From Sanderia malayensis (taxonomy: Eukaryota > Cnidaria > Scyphozoa > Semaeostomeae > Pelagiidae): a stretch of 64,000 nt of DNA. Shown here piece after piece: positions 1 to 11,038 of the stretch; the stretch's first letter is position 1; every line of letters begins with the position of its first letter. Location of the stretch: positions 682,001-746,000 of the forward strand of contig RQOL01000855.1 in assembly GCA_013076295.1 (NCBI GenBank), written 5' to 3'. The notes under the pieces are model-generated. The model saw only the letters and a program-made list of their open reading frames with translations, was not told the origin of the DNA and searched no databases. Made by a program: the position numbers and the translations under genes.

Positions 1-280
1 CACAGAACACAACGAGTCCTATTCCACCACCCATTGTTCAGCAATTCGATTTTCGAGCAGTACCTTCGCCAATTAAAATAGTCTTGTTCGTTCTGGGAAT
101 TGTGTTTGACGCATATTTCCAGAAGGAATTATGTTGAATACAATAAACATTAATTTGCAGTTGGCAGGTATCGTTGTATTATTGCATCTTTAATGAAAAG
201 GCATTTAACTGCAGTTGAATGAGTCTCCAGGTATGGAGATCAAATCCAATGCAAATTGAAAATCAGTCCGATGAGAATAG

Positions 281-317
281 AGACCGGGTAGATTGAGACC
301 GGGTAGATTGAGACCGC
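281..317. repeat. 15-bp tandem repeat, about 2.5 units
   Basis: The unit AGACCGGGTAGATTG occurs twice in perfect tandem, followed by a partial third unit. It is intronic and no function is apparent. Confidence 0.8.
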
Positions 318-358
318 TACGTAAAGAGACCGGAGGGAGTGATGGAAGTCATAATCAT

Positions 359-403
359 CCTCATCATGTACTTGTTACATCAGGCAACAAGTACATGATG
401 AGG
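359..403. repeat. Perfect 18-bp hairpin
   Basis: Arms 359-376 and 386-403 are exact reverse complements around a 9-nt loop. It is a short foldback in the receptor intron. It contains TGATGAGG but no matching D box, so I do not call it a snoRNA. Confidence 0.8.
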
Positions 404-2514
404 CAACCTACAATAGGCAACCTAGAGCTGATGTAGACTTCGTGGTTCTACCTTGCTGTAATAAGGATAGGACGAATCTTGAAGGAGATCAACAATTTTC
501 ATACAACGAGCTCAACCAGATGTTTAGTTCATTATACCAGGACATTGATTATTTGGGAGCTTGTTGCTTTGTATCAATATTTTATGCTAGCTGTCACATT
601 TCACATAATCCGACGTTTCCTTGATAATTGAATCTGAGTTTGAATCTTTATCTGCAAAGAAGCTGAAAAGCTCAGTGACAGCTCGGTGAATATACTGCAT
701 CGCGACAGGAAAGAGGTTCAGTTAACGATAGATTGAAAATTGAAAAACACTAATTAATCCACACAGTGTTGATCTATATCGCAGATGCTGTGTTGAATAT
801 CCATCGTATGACCTTCTTCTCTTCACGCGGGGGGATTAAGCATAAAGTAGACACGATTTGCCTCGCGGGAACGATTTTTCGGATGTAGCATTTATGATGA
901 TGATGAAAACAAAAGCCCAGATTCACCACAGCTCTGTCAGTGAACAAGGTTGGTCAATTATCTGGCTCAGCTCCTAAACGCTGTTCAATCTTGACCCATA
1001 TCTCGTCCAACCTCACAGTATTGGTATAATACAATCGTCCACCTATTATAAGCCGCTCAACTATATTTCATAGAAGACGAACAAAGCACGCTTTGAAGTG
1101 CCTAAGGAGGATAAGCCATCAAATTACGTCCACTAACGGTCACCGACAAAATGAGTGAATTTGTTTTTAATTCATTCCAACACTCCTCAACGATAGAGGC
1201 TACATTGCTTTGAAATCAGTTCAGACGATGTCGATTATCTTGCACTGATAACTAATTCTATGTAGACGATATTGGTAGAGAAACTCTAGCTTCAAGGCTG
1301 TTTTGTTATTGTTATTCTGCGTGTCATCTCTGCTTTCTAATGGCGGGAAAAAGTCCTAGAGCTAGGACCCAGACCTCCGTAAACGACGCTTTCTTGCGGA
1401 AAGGATTAGGCCAATCCAGGGCCAGAAATGTAGAGCTCCGCACGAAATGCCTTCGTGCAATTTTGATGTTGCACAACCTCGCACGCTGAGCAGCAACACA
1501 ATGACGGATTATCAATGGTATCGGATTGGAAGGAAACGAAATACCGATCGTATTGTAAAGAACATGCATGAAAATACCTCGGCTAAGAAAACTGCAACAC
1601 TACGGCATGACCACAACATTCCCAGAGATAAGATTGGCGACCAAACTACTTTGTCACGACAATTCATCTTCTGAGAATCATCCACCTCAAAGTGATGAAA
1701 GATTTGTTGTCTGATCATGCCCACAAAGCTTCATGGTGCCACAGGATCAGTGACGTATTATCATGCCTCCCAGATCAGGTATAGGCTGCGTGGCTATATA
1801 TTCTAAACGATGCGGAGGAGGATCTTGCATGGATTGCATTTGTTAATGCATCTTGCCACCATTGCCAATTATATTGCAGTAGATATAACAATGTAACTGG
1901 TCAACACGAGAAACATGGCCTTCACTCCCTCTATATGGCCGTGGATGCAGTCAAACCAGAGTGCATATAAGTTCCATCACTGCATTGTGGGTCATTCCTG
2001 TATCTCTTTCGGTGATGCATTGTGGGCCATCCTTGTACCTCTTTCCGTTGTAAACATCATCGTACTTTTGAATTTTTCACTGGTCTGACACCTTCGTGGT
2101 TGATACATATTTGGTATCAGCAGAAGAGAATGTGGGAAAGGAGGGCAACACAAAACCTCGACTACACACAAGATTTACAAGTTGGCTTTTCCTGCTCAAA
2201 CCATCTTCAACCACAGCGGAACAGATTGTAATATTGTAACTTGGTAAATTCCACGCGCTTTGGCCGTCAATCCCATACTGGAAATGCCAAATGGGCCTTG
2301 CTAAAGAGTGCTCTATGCACATACAATGGGCAGAGAAACACAGACGTTTTCATGCGTACGGATTTGAAAAAAGAACTAGAGGCTAAACTGCAAGTAAAGT
2401 TCTCCATTGCTGGTCATTAACTCAAGGGCCTTGTTCACTGAACACCAAATTACACGACCAAAGTGTGACTCGGGTTGAAGTTATATCTTGGTCTGTATTC
2501 AGTATAGTTCAGCG

Positions 2515-2582
2515 CAAACAAACAAACAAACAAACAGATAAACAAATAAACAAACAAACAAATAAACAAATAAACAAACAAG
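2515..2582. repeat. (CAAA)n / (CAAATAAA)n microsatellite
   Basis: About 68 bp of AAAC/AAAT tetranucleotide repeats with a few interruptions. Confidence 0.9.
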
Positions 2583-2678
2583 TTCGGGTTAGAGTTAACC
2601 AGGGTAGAATCCGGGAGTAATGATACTGTGAAAAATAGGGTTCGAAGCCATGAGATATGGCGTTTGCAAAGTGCTTAC

Positions 2679-5600
2679 CTGAAGTATAAATACGTAACCA
2701 ATATGATGAGTAACATGACGCAGACAGTGATTGAAATTACCAAGGCAATGCCATGCGGTGTATGATACTTTGAAGGTGGCTGATTTACGGTTATTGCTGA
2801 AAAGAAAAGGAACTATTGAAATAAAAGCGTCAAATATCGGCCTTGGTAATCGTTCTGAACGAAAAAGCATTGGTCGCACTGATCCCTGTGTGTGACCAAT
2901 TTCAATGGATCAGATGCTAATTTCATTACATTGGGGAGTTTGTTATGGGACAGGCGGGTTTTATAAGATCAATGGCCCCAAACCACTCGTAGTGACCAAT
3001 CTCCCAATCCTGCCCTGGTCTAGTGTCTAGTCACTGATCAAGATGCAACTGAAATGACATGACTGTGCATTGGTCTTGCACTGGATGGGAGAGGACGTAC
3101 GCGGGAAAGGACCAGGCCACCATTCTACAACACAACACCCATCTGAATTTCACAGGTAGAGAATTATATTTGGATATGATATGGTTAGTTGAACAGGGAG
3201 AGCTGAAGGTCAAACGCACGTAATCGTAGAGTGATCGATTTAATAAACGATTAGAGGGAATTAACTCATGCACAAAAGGCCCTTTCAAATTCAATTAAGC
3301 AAAATATTTGCTGCTACAATCATCAGGTTATTTCAATGATTATCTTTAATCAGAATTCCTCAGTCACTTTAAGTATAAGCAGTCAGACATATAGAGTAGA
3401 AAATTCAAAATTTCAAATATCTATATCTATATTGAGTACCTCAAAATTTGAATCAAACGAAATAAAATACCCAGAAATATTGAGGTAACCGCTACACTCT
3501 TTTTTTTATAAGAACCAGATAATTTTTGCTGAGGCTCGATGTTCTTAATTTTTTCATAATTTGAGGCTCGAATGTTCTTAAAACTGTTCTTATTTTAGAA
3601 GCGATTGTTTAGGCTATACATGTACTTTAGGACATTGCTTAGGCTATACATGTACTCAGCTACTTTACTTGTATACGTTGTCTTGTGAATGACTTTTATT
3701 TAGGAGTTGCATGGTTTTGTTTTGTTGAAGTGAAAAAATTTAATTTCTCATCCGAGGCTGAGCATGTTCTAAACTTGTTCTTATTTTTTTGGGAAATCGA
3801 GCCTCAGTGTTTCTTATAAAGTGTGTTCTTATAAAAGAAAAAGAGTGTAGTTTTCACACGGCTGGTCGTTCCGAATTTCTTATTTGTCTCCATCGGATGT
3901 TGTTTCGAGGGCTATTACCGAAATTAAACTATTTTCATTGTCATCTGTCATAACTAAAATACCTTACGCCAGCCCTATTGTAGCAAATTAAAATTCTTTG
4001 CCTATTAAAGAACCTTTTAAAGGATCTTGGGGGTTGTCTGTGAAAACTGAGGTTTCTTGTAATTATTGTTCTGAATTTAGCTTAAATCAAAACTCCACCC
4101 ACAACCACACGCCTACAATTTACTGCATAGCAACAATATCTTGAAGGACAGCCTGGTGAAACAAGCCAGCTTCATTACTGGATACAAACCAATTATAGAT
4201 AGATCAATAGCAATTTCATTTATCTTTTCGTTAAGAAAGATCAGTACAATACACATCCATACTTTGCCCCGATCTGATGGATACACAATTTGGTTGCCTT
4301 CAAAACTGTTTACATGGAGATTTCGGTCTACGAGACGTGCTGCCCGCAGTGCTGTGGGAGTTTTGCCACACAGCGAAACATTGTGTTCCCACGTTCCTTA
4401 ATCTACCGCCAGCTACTCAAAAGACAATCTCCCAGTTCACCAGTATTAGGTTGACCTGGTCAAGCACAAAGAACCGTCTAACACCGACAGTCTGACCCGT
4501 GCAAATTGAGCGAATTTTGCAATCAAAATGTTTGTACGATTCGTCAAAATAGTCCATGGGATAATAGACAGCGCCATTGCTGCATTGACCTCGATTGATA
4601 AAAACACTCTTGCAATTTACGAGGCTTGGCGGCAGAAATCAAAGCAGGTCAAAGCCAAGAAAATCGATGAATACCTAACCATCAAAAAGATAAGATATCA
4701 CGTCTGACTTTGTGAAGTCCAGACTTTTCACTTGCACATAACGAAAGCCAAGCGTAGGTGGGCACTGCACATACCATTTGCACTGCGCTGAATGCTAAGT
4801 CTCGATAAGTCAGGTCTGAAGTCTTGACAAGTCAGGTCTTAGCTACTCAAGCCAAAGATGCAAAAGTTAGGCCTAGCACGAAATAGTATCCACGTTTGTG
4901 TATTCAAAATTCCCAAAGCACTGTTGTTGGGGGGTTTTTCGTAGTAAAACTCACCAAAGTCAATTTATCGAAATAAACGCCAAAGGTCTTATTAGTTCAA
5001 CTACGGTCTCTAGATAAGCGACCGAGGTCGTTATTAGCAGAGTAAGTGTGATACACATCTCACCGTTAGGAAGTTTAGCTGGCGTGAAGGGTTTGGGTGG
5101 TTGCAGACGACTGTTGCAGTAGTCACCATCTTTACAGCACATCATTTCTGTCGGTTTCTCGTGCTTCTTGTGTCTGCATTGGAATATTCCACCATCGTGC
5201 GTGTCTGCCGTGCAGCCGTGCGTTCTCACCACTGTCTTGTTTATCTCATCGAAATGTAGCTTGGCGAAGCAGTAGCCTTTGGCCGTAAAGCAGGTGTAGT
5301 TGTTGAAGTGGTGGTCGGGACAGAATTCATCGCATTCACACAGCAATGAGTCAACTGTAACAAAATATGTTGAGTCAATGAATGTCAGAAATGCCTATTT
5401 TTTATGAAGAAGGAAATCATCTTCAATACATGGTCTTCCAAGGAAGGGCTGGACGCTCAGAAGGAGCTTACAATCTGAGCAGGGCCGGTTCCATGGGGGG
5501 GGGGGGGGGTGTGGGGGGTGTGACACCCCCCAAGAATTGAGTTTTAGCGATTTACTCGGTAAATTTCGATTTTTGGTCGGTAAAATTATGTTGCGAAAGT

Positions 5601-8600
5601 TTATATGGTTTTGTGGTAAGGTTTTTTTTTAAATTGCTCGGTACATAAGAGCTTACACCCCCCGAAGAAAATTTTCTGGAACCGGCCCTGAATCTGAGGT
5701 GAAAGAGAAAATTCATCTTCAATATGGTCCTCCAAGGAAGGGCTGGGCGCTCAGAAGGAGCTTACATTTCAATTAACAACAACGACACTTTTGTAGCATA
5801 AATTCAAATCTAAAACTTATTGAAGGCAATAAACAAGAAATATTCTACATTAATTAACTGGCTGGGCATGCAATACAGAGCTGTACAATGAATAACGTTA
5901 TATATTTATTTATTCTCTCTGATGATAATCGCACCACAAATCAAATACAAGCAGCAACAATGTATGAGTTATGAGCACATGATATTGCAAGCACGTCGTA
6001 AATCAGAATGATTGTATTGTAGATTCACTCACTCCCATGTATATAGAGATTGAATATTAACAGCACATCGTACACAGAGAAAGAGAGCTGTATGCTTAAA
6101 AGCCGGAGGACTCTGTCAATATTGGAACAAGATTGCATTTTTTCGAAATCGAATTTCCTCTTCTCCCTGCCAATATCAATTTGCGCCTATTTTAAGACTC
6201 GAGTTGCCAACTGTGTGCTTAGTACACCCTTTGTGTCCTACATTCTGGAAGACTTAGGTTACAACGAGCCACCACAACGCCGCGGCCATTAACAACATGG
6301 GCCCTCTGCCCGTGAAACATAAGCATCTCGAAGAACATAGTATGACAAATGTAATGCTGACTTGCTCTGTATGTACTACACGCTTTTTTTATAAGGAACC
6401 TAGCTCGGGCCTAGTTCTTTAAATTCCTTATTTTGAGACCTCTTTTGACCACTTTGTAGTTCTAAAAGTTCCTTAATAGTTCCTTAATTTTAAGTTCGCA
6501 TTTAGTGGACATAATTAGTACAGACGCAAGAAAAGCATTCAAATTCAACGTTTTGCTATACACGTTTTTTTTTTTATAAGAAACCGGTTTATAAGAAACC
6601 TAGATCTAGACGCCCTAAAATTTAAGAAACTTTTAGAACTACAAAGAAATATCTAAGAAACATTAGAAACACGTTTTTCCCTCACGGATTTAACAAATGT
6701 CAACTACAGTAAGTATGTTTTATGTGCTAAGCATAACATTGTCAGCTCCACATGACGATTTTTCGTATTGACGATTTTTCTTTGTTATAATACTAATATT
6801 TTGCCACATCCACGTTTTTTCTTCGTTTTCACTGGAACATTGTGTTCATTAAATTAAGAAACTTTTAAGAAACTTTTAGAACTAAAATGTGGCTAAAAAT
6901 TAAGAAACTTTTACTACTAGGCCTTGAGCCAGGTTTCTTATAAAAAAAAAACGTGTAAACTTGTGAAAAGATAACAGGTTAAAACATGAAGAAGCTTCAT
7001 ATAATGTAAAAGTACTGAAAATCAATGGAACCGGCTTCTTAATTGTAAATTGTGCGGAAATATAAATATATTCAAAATTAAAAAGTTCCTTAGTGATTTG
7101 GCCTTTAGTAGCAAAAGTTCCTTAAGTTTTTTGACTTTCTACATGTAGGTTTCTTATAAACGGTTCCCTATAAAAAAAGCGTGTACTTGTGTTGTGTAGG
7201 AAATTCAAAATTTAGGTCCTAAAATCACATCTCACATCTTGAAAAACTTTTGGATGACTCAAGAAAGCCACCTGAAAGCTCTATCAAGCTCCCAGAGGGC
7301 TTACCCAACCTTCAATGTTCTAAAGGGGGTTATTGTAAAAGGGGCTTATTGCAAAGGGGGGCTTATTGAAGATGGGGGGGGGGCTTAATAGAGCTTTTAC
7401 AATGACAAAAACATGGATCACAAAACAAATGGCAGTTGTTTTTTTGTGGGCCAGCAATACAATTTGAGTATTAATGAACCGTGGTGAAACTGACAAGGTT
7501 CCACGTCTTTAAAAATACAAATACACACAATTTCAACTATAATTATATTGGCGATTCTGGATGATGATAATAAATCTGAGATGTGTGGTTAATACCATTG
7601 CACTGATAATCAGGTCAGAACATCAGCATGTTAATGCAATTAATATAAGGACATTCCATGCGGTGGATTACTATATACATTAATGCTACAATTTCACGAT
7701 TCTCAATCTATTTGAAATGGATGACAAAGCAATGCATCCAACAATGAAAATATTTCAAAGCAAACAATGGACCCACATCTATAGTTTGTACAGAACATTA
7801 TACAAATTGTGCTGTCCACAAGAATCGTGTCTTCCGAACTGTCTATTCCTCGTGATACACGTAATTTGATTTTCTAGCACCTTCTTATTGCATTCACGTT
7901 GGTAGCAGCACAAACAAACTTTGTTCACACAATGCAGGCGCTTCCGTTCACACGAATGCAGTCAGCCATGTGTTGTTTCCGGCGGACAAAGTGCGCTGCA
8001 GACTTTAATTCAAAGCGTGCTGCTATTCGCATGCACATGCAATTTATCATTATCATTTTGATTCAGATCAAATTATTCAATCCGATAATATATTCCCAAC
8101 GATTCAAAACATTATGGTGGAATTTGTACGGAGCAAAGAAATGAGTCGTTCGCTTGTTGAACCTGTTTCACTTTGCGATGCGACTGACTTCACTTGGAGA
8201 GTGTCCCCAAATTGTCCCCGAAATAGGAGCTAATGGCTTTGCCGAGGCTGGAAGGCCGCACTCAATAAAGAGACCACATACCAGCTAATACTTTACGCGA
8301 ATTTTATTGTGAAATATAAAACCAAAGTAAATCACAGTGATTACTTAGAAATTCAAGTTGGACGCCGAATTCTAAACATTGAGTTCCGAGTGCAGAATAG
8401 GTTTTCTCAAATCGACAAACAGAACAAATGAAATGCAGGCACACAGTTTCCAAAGTCAATCGCTCGACTAGAAATTACTGCCCACTTTGGCTCTTCAACA
8501 TATTGGTGTCTCTGCGAAAATACGACAAAGAACCCCGAAATTTCAACTGCAGTTCAAGCGTGTTTCTCCTGTTCATTAGGCAATTATTCGCTGTCCGGTT

Positions 8601-10266
8601 TTAATAGCATAAAACTAAATGAGATGGCGACTGATAACGTCCAGGGGGTAGTATCCTATGAATTTACCCTTTCCTCACAGTTACACTTCTGCAATTTCCT
8701 CATGACATTGTTGGCAATATTTAACCCCCGTGTTTTAAATGAATTGACTAATTTAATTTGAGGGCACGAGTTGAAAAAGCAGCAAAACTATTGATTGTGA
8801 AAAAGAAGTTGTTTGTTTGATCACAAACAGAGTCCTTAAATAAATTACCACGAGATACCTGTCAGAACCTTGTCTGAATTTACCCCCCCCCCCCCACGGG
8901 CCCCAGAACAACAATCTATAAATTCAGAATTCTGTGTACAAGAGTATGTATACTAGTACTGTGCCCATTTAGGAATCTTGAAAAATGTTCAAGACATTTC
9001 TAGCTGGGTTTTGAGCAAGTTTGGGCAACGGACGCGACAAGCTGGGTTGTGAGAAAGCACTTTCCAATCTAATTAGGGACGGTTGTTTGCGATTGAGGAT
9101 GCATTTATTTGTGCTAACAACAAGGATGAAAGGCAAAAAGTCGGAAGGATAAGCAGTTAAGTATATCCTCTTGCCATAACAGCATGTTACCAAAGTGGTG
9201 GTAGTCCCCAACTATTTGATTTAATTTGAAATAAGTAGACCATGGTGTTCTATGGCGTCAAATCATAATCAGTAATTCGTGTTAGCACAATGGGGATTTT
9301 TTCAAAGATTACAGAATTTGTGAAAGCCAAAAGTTCACTTGATGTGTGAAGTTTGTGTTGTCTATTTATCATCAAAGTAATATTTGAAACAAAAGCTGTT
9401 CAAATTTGAGCTCCTCGGGCTCCAAAAATTCGATTATCATAAAATTTCATTTTCTAAATTAGAATCATAGGACGTCCGCTCGTCGCTCTGTTTATATTAT
9501 CTCTTCCTCAAACTGTGACCGAACTTGAATAATAAACTTCGAAAAGGTCCGAAATGATACAGCGAAGAAGTTAGATAACCTGTACTATTATTACATAAAA
9601 TTTCTTTACAGCTTTCTTCAATTCAAAAACCATGTAACGTCATTCTTGTTCGCGATAGACTGGAAAACAAACCTTTTATCACCTGCTAACAATCACATCG
9701 ATTATTACTCGAAAGAGCGAGGTGGCAAGCTTTGAAAGCGAATTCAATAATTTGCCGAAATGTTGTTAATTGCTAACGAGTTGGTCGACACTGTGAATTC
9801 ACACGTATTTTGTAAGCATCGGCACGTTAAGATTACAAGATATTGGTGCTCAAAAACAGTCAGTCATTCCTGTTCTTTTCGGTCTGAAATATAACGAATT
9901 TCATGTAGGCCGTTGATAAGTTTTGTGAACACACCAAAGTGGTCGGCCTAAACCGAGTTCAACTTAAACACAATAAATTTGTTAAATAACAAATAAAAAT
10001 AAGTTACAAATCACATGATAATCAACAAGATCAGGGGAGTTGAAATTGTCCGATACGTGTAAACAGCCCTCGTCATATTATATAGCAAACACAAATCTTT
10101 TTATTCACGCACGTTCATTTTATCGCTTCGACAAGTATGCCGAACAATGACATATTGAAAAATACGTACCTTTGGGACACAGAAACAACCATAGCAGCAT
10201 TAAAAATTGCACTTTAATAATGAATATCAATTGATTTTTGTGCGACTTTTCAAAATAGCCTCCCAT
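2679..10266 (-). CDS. TGF-beta/BMP type I receptor, 5' part (3 exons, incomplete)
   Basis: Exons (minus strand): 10170-10266, 5064-5354, 2679-2796; phases 1, 1 and 2 join in frame. Exon 1 begins with ATG and encodes a short basic head plus a hydrophobic signal peptide (FLMLLWLFLC). Exon 2 encodes a cysteine-rich activin-receptor ectodomain, with CECDEFC at the start and the diagnostic CCKDGDYCN near the end. Exon 3 gives a short stalk and one membrane helix (GIALVISITVCVMLLIILV). This is the family layout of receptors that bind TGF-beta/BMP ligands and signal through a GS box and Ser/Thr kinase to Smads. The CC-x4-CN knot fits type I better than type II. The GS box and kinase exons must lie below coordinate 1; I see none in 1-2678. 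Introns are long (4.8 and 2.3 kb) and carry MITEs. The gene is divergent from RUFY. Confidence 0.88.
3493..3849. mobile_element. MITE with TACACTC..TTATAAGAAC terminal inverted repeats
   Basis: The left end TACACTC followed by a T-run and ATAAGAAC is mirrored by the right end, GTTCTTATAA, an A-rich run and GAGTGTA. It has no coding capacity. The same end design recurs at 6377-7185, 6559-6957 and 28003-28404, so this is a dispersed non-autonomous DNA-transposon-like family. The terminal TA may be a target duplication; the superfamily is not fixed. Confidence 0.7.
5418..5766. repeat. 54-bp direct duplication flanking a hAT MITE
   Basis: Segments 5418-5471 and 5713-5766 are near-identical (a few mismatches) and lie on either side of the element at 5480-5690. 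The duplication extends beyond the 8-bp target duplication, so it is a separate event. It is intronic. Confidence 0.75.
5480..5690. mobile_element. hAT-like MITE with 8-bp target-site duplication
   Basis: The ends CAGGGCCGGTTCC and GGAACCGGCCCTG are perfect 13-bp inverted repeats. They are flanked by the 8-bp direct repeat AATCTGAG (5472-5479 and 5691-5698). CAGGG-type ends with an 8-bp duplication are the hAT hallmark. The element is 211 bp, non-coding, and includes a G-run. Confidence 0.85.
6377..7185. mobile_element. TACACG-type MITE (outer copy of a nested pair)
   Basis: It starts TACACGC plus T-run plus ATAAGGAACC and ends GGTTCCCTATAA, an A-run and GCGTGTA. A second, related element (6559-6957) sits inside it, so insertion order can be read: outer first, inner later. 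Subterminal AGTTCCTTA/TAAGAAACTTT motifs recur throughout. Confidence 0.7.
6559..6957. mobile_element. TACACG-type MITE (inner copy)
   Basis: The termini TACACG-T-run-ATAAGAAACC and GGTTTCTTATA-A-run-CGTGTA are inverted repeats. The element is inserted within 6377-7185. It is non-coding, with repeated TTAAGAAACTTTTAG subterminal motifs. Confidence 0.75.
7186..10169. other. Receptor intron 1, rest of the stretch
   Basis: This is AT-rich intronic DNA. It holds GGGGCTTATTG-type repeats (about 7320-7390) and a short C-run near 8882. I see no exon with splice sites and family resemblance, and no RNA gene. Confidence 0.5.
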
Positions 10267-11038
10267 TCTTGAGTTAATAAAGTTTCTATCAACATAGTCT
10301 CTTGTGCGATATATGATGGTGTTCGCGTTCGTTTGGATAATAAGAAGAAACCAATGCAATGCCAATGTTCTGTGACGAAATGAGGCGACAGGAGATCTGG
10401 TGTCTAATGTTGCGGTGTTCCCAGTTAACCTTACGCAAAGCTCAGACAATGAACTGTTGACAGAAAGGTCCCATTTCCCATTTGCCAGATTCTCTCTTCT
10501 GGATCATCAAAATCATTATAATTATCAAGATCGTTATCATCATTACATTCATTACTGTCATTATATAATTACTGTACATCCATTTCTTGTATATTTTATC
10601 AAATTTCGCTCATCATCATTATTGTTATGACTTTGATTACCTATACTATGAAAATTGTTTACATTCTTAGAATCATCATAGAAATCGTGATCATAACAAT
10701 CATATGGTTTAGATCATAATCATGATCAATAATCATGATAATCATTACTATTATGTTGATCGAAATATTTTCAATCTTTAGAAAATAGGAACTTTTTCCA
10801 TGTGCAGTAGCATACATGCAACGTAAACCCTGCTTTCGATTCATTAACATGACATTCTCCACTGAAGTCCATTCTTCGATATCACATCTAGTTTTGGTTA
10901 ACAAATTGAGCTGGAAATTGGAAAAATAAAAACAAACTACTTCACCAGAACACCTGGTATCTGGCAGGGCAGCCTCGTTCAAGTGGAGACTAAAGAAAAG
11001 TTATTTCAGGCCAACTCGAACTTTCACAACAAGATAAC
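10267..11038. promoter_or_regulatory. Divergent intergenic region between the receptor and RUFY
   Basis: 772 bp separate the receptor ATG (minus) from the RUFY ATG (plus), so both promoters or 5'UTRs must start here or in unseen upstream exons. The stretch 10500-10740 is rich in ATCAT/ATGAT repeats. I see no clear TATA box. The regulatory role is inferred from position only. Confidence 0.4.

Larger units (their letters stand above)
1..2678. other. Intron of the receptor gene, no exon seen
   Basis: This lies downstream of the membrane exon on the minus strand. I looked for a GS box and kinase motifs on the minus strand and found none; the open frames here are short and without family resemblance. 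It holds a 15-bp tandem repeat, a perfect hairpin and a CAAA-type simple repeat, listed separately. Confidence 0.5.

Noticed and set aside
359..403. TGATGAGG hairpin as a snoRNA or CRISPR-like repeat
   Set aside because: It is a simple perfect hairpin without D box or repeats; the window is an animal genome.
4141..4495. Overlapping open frames of 72-86 residues
   Set aside because: No family resemblance, no splice support, and they lie in a receptor intron.
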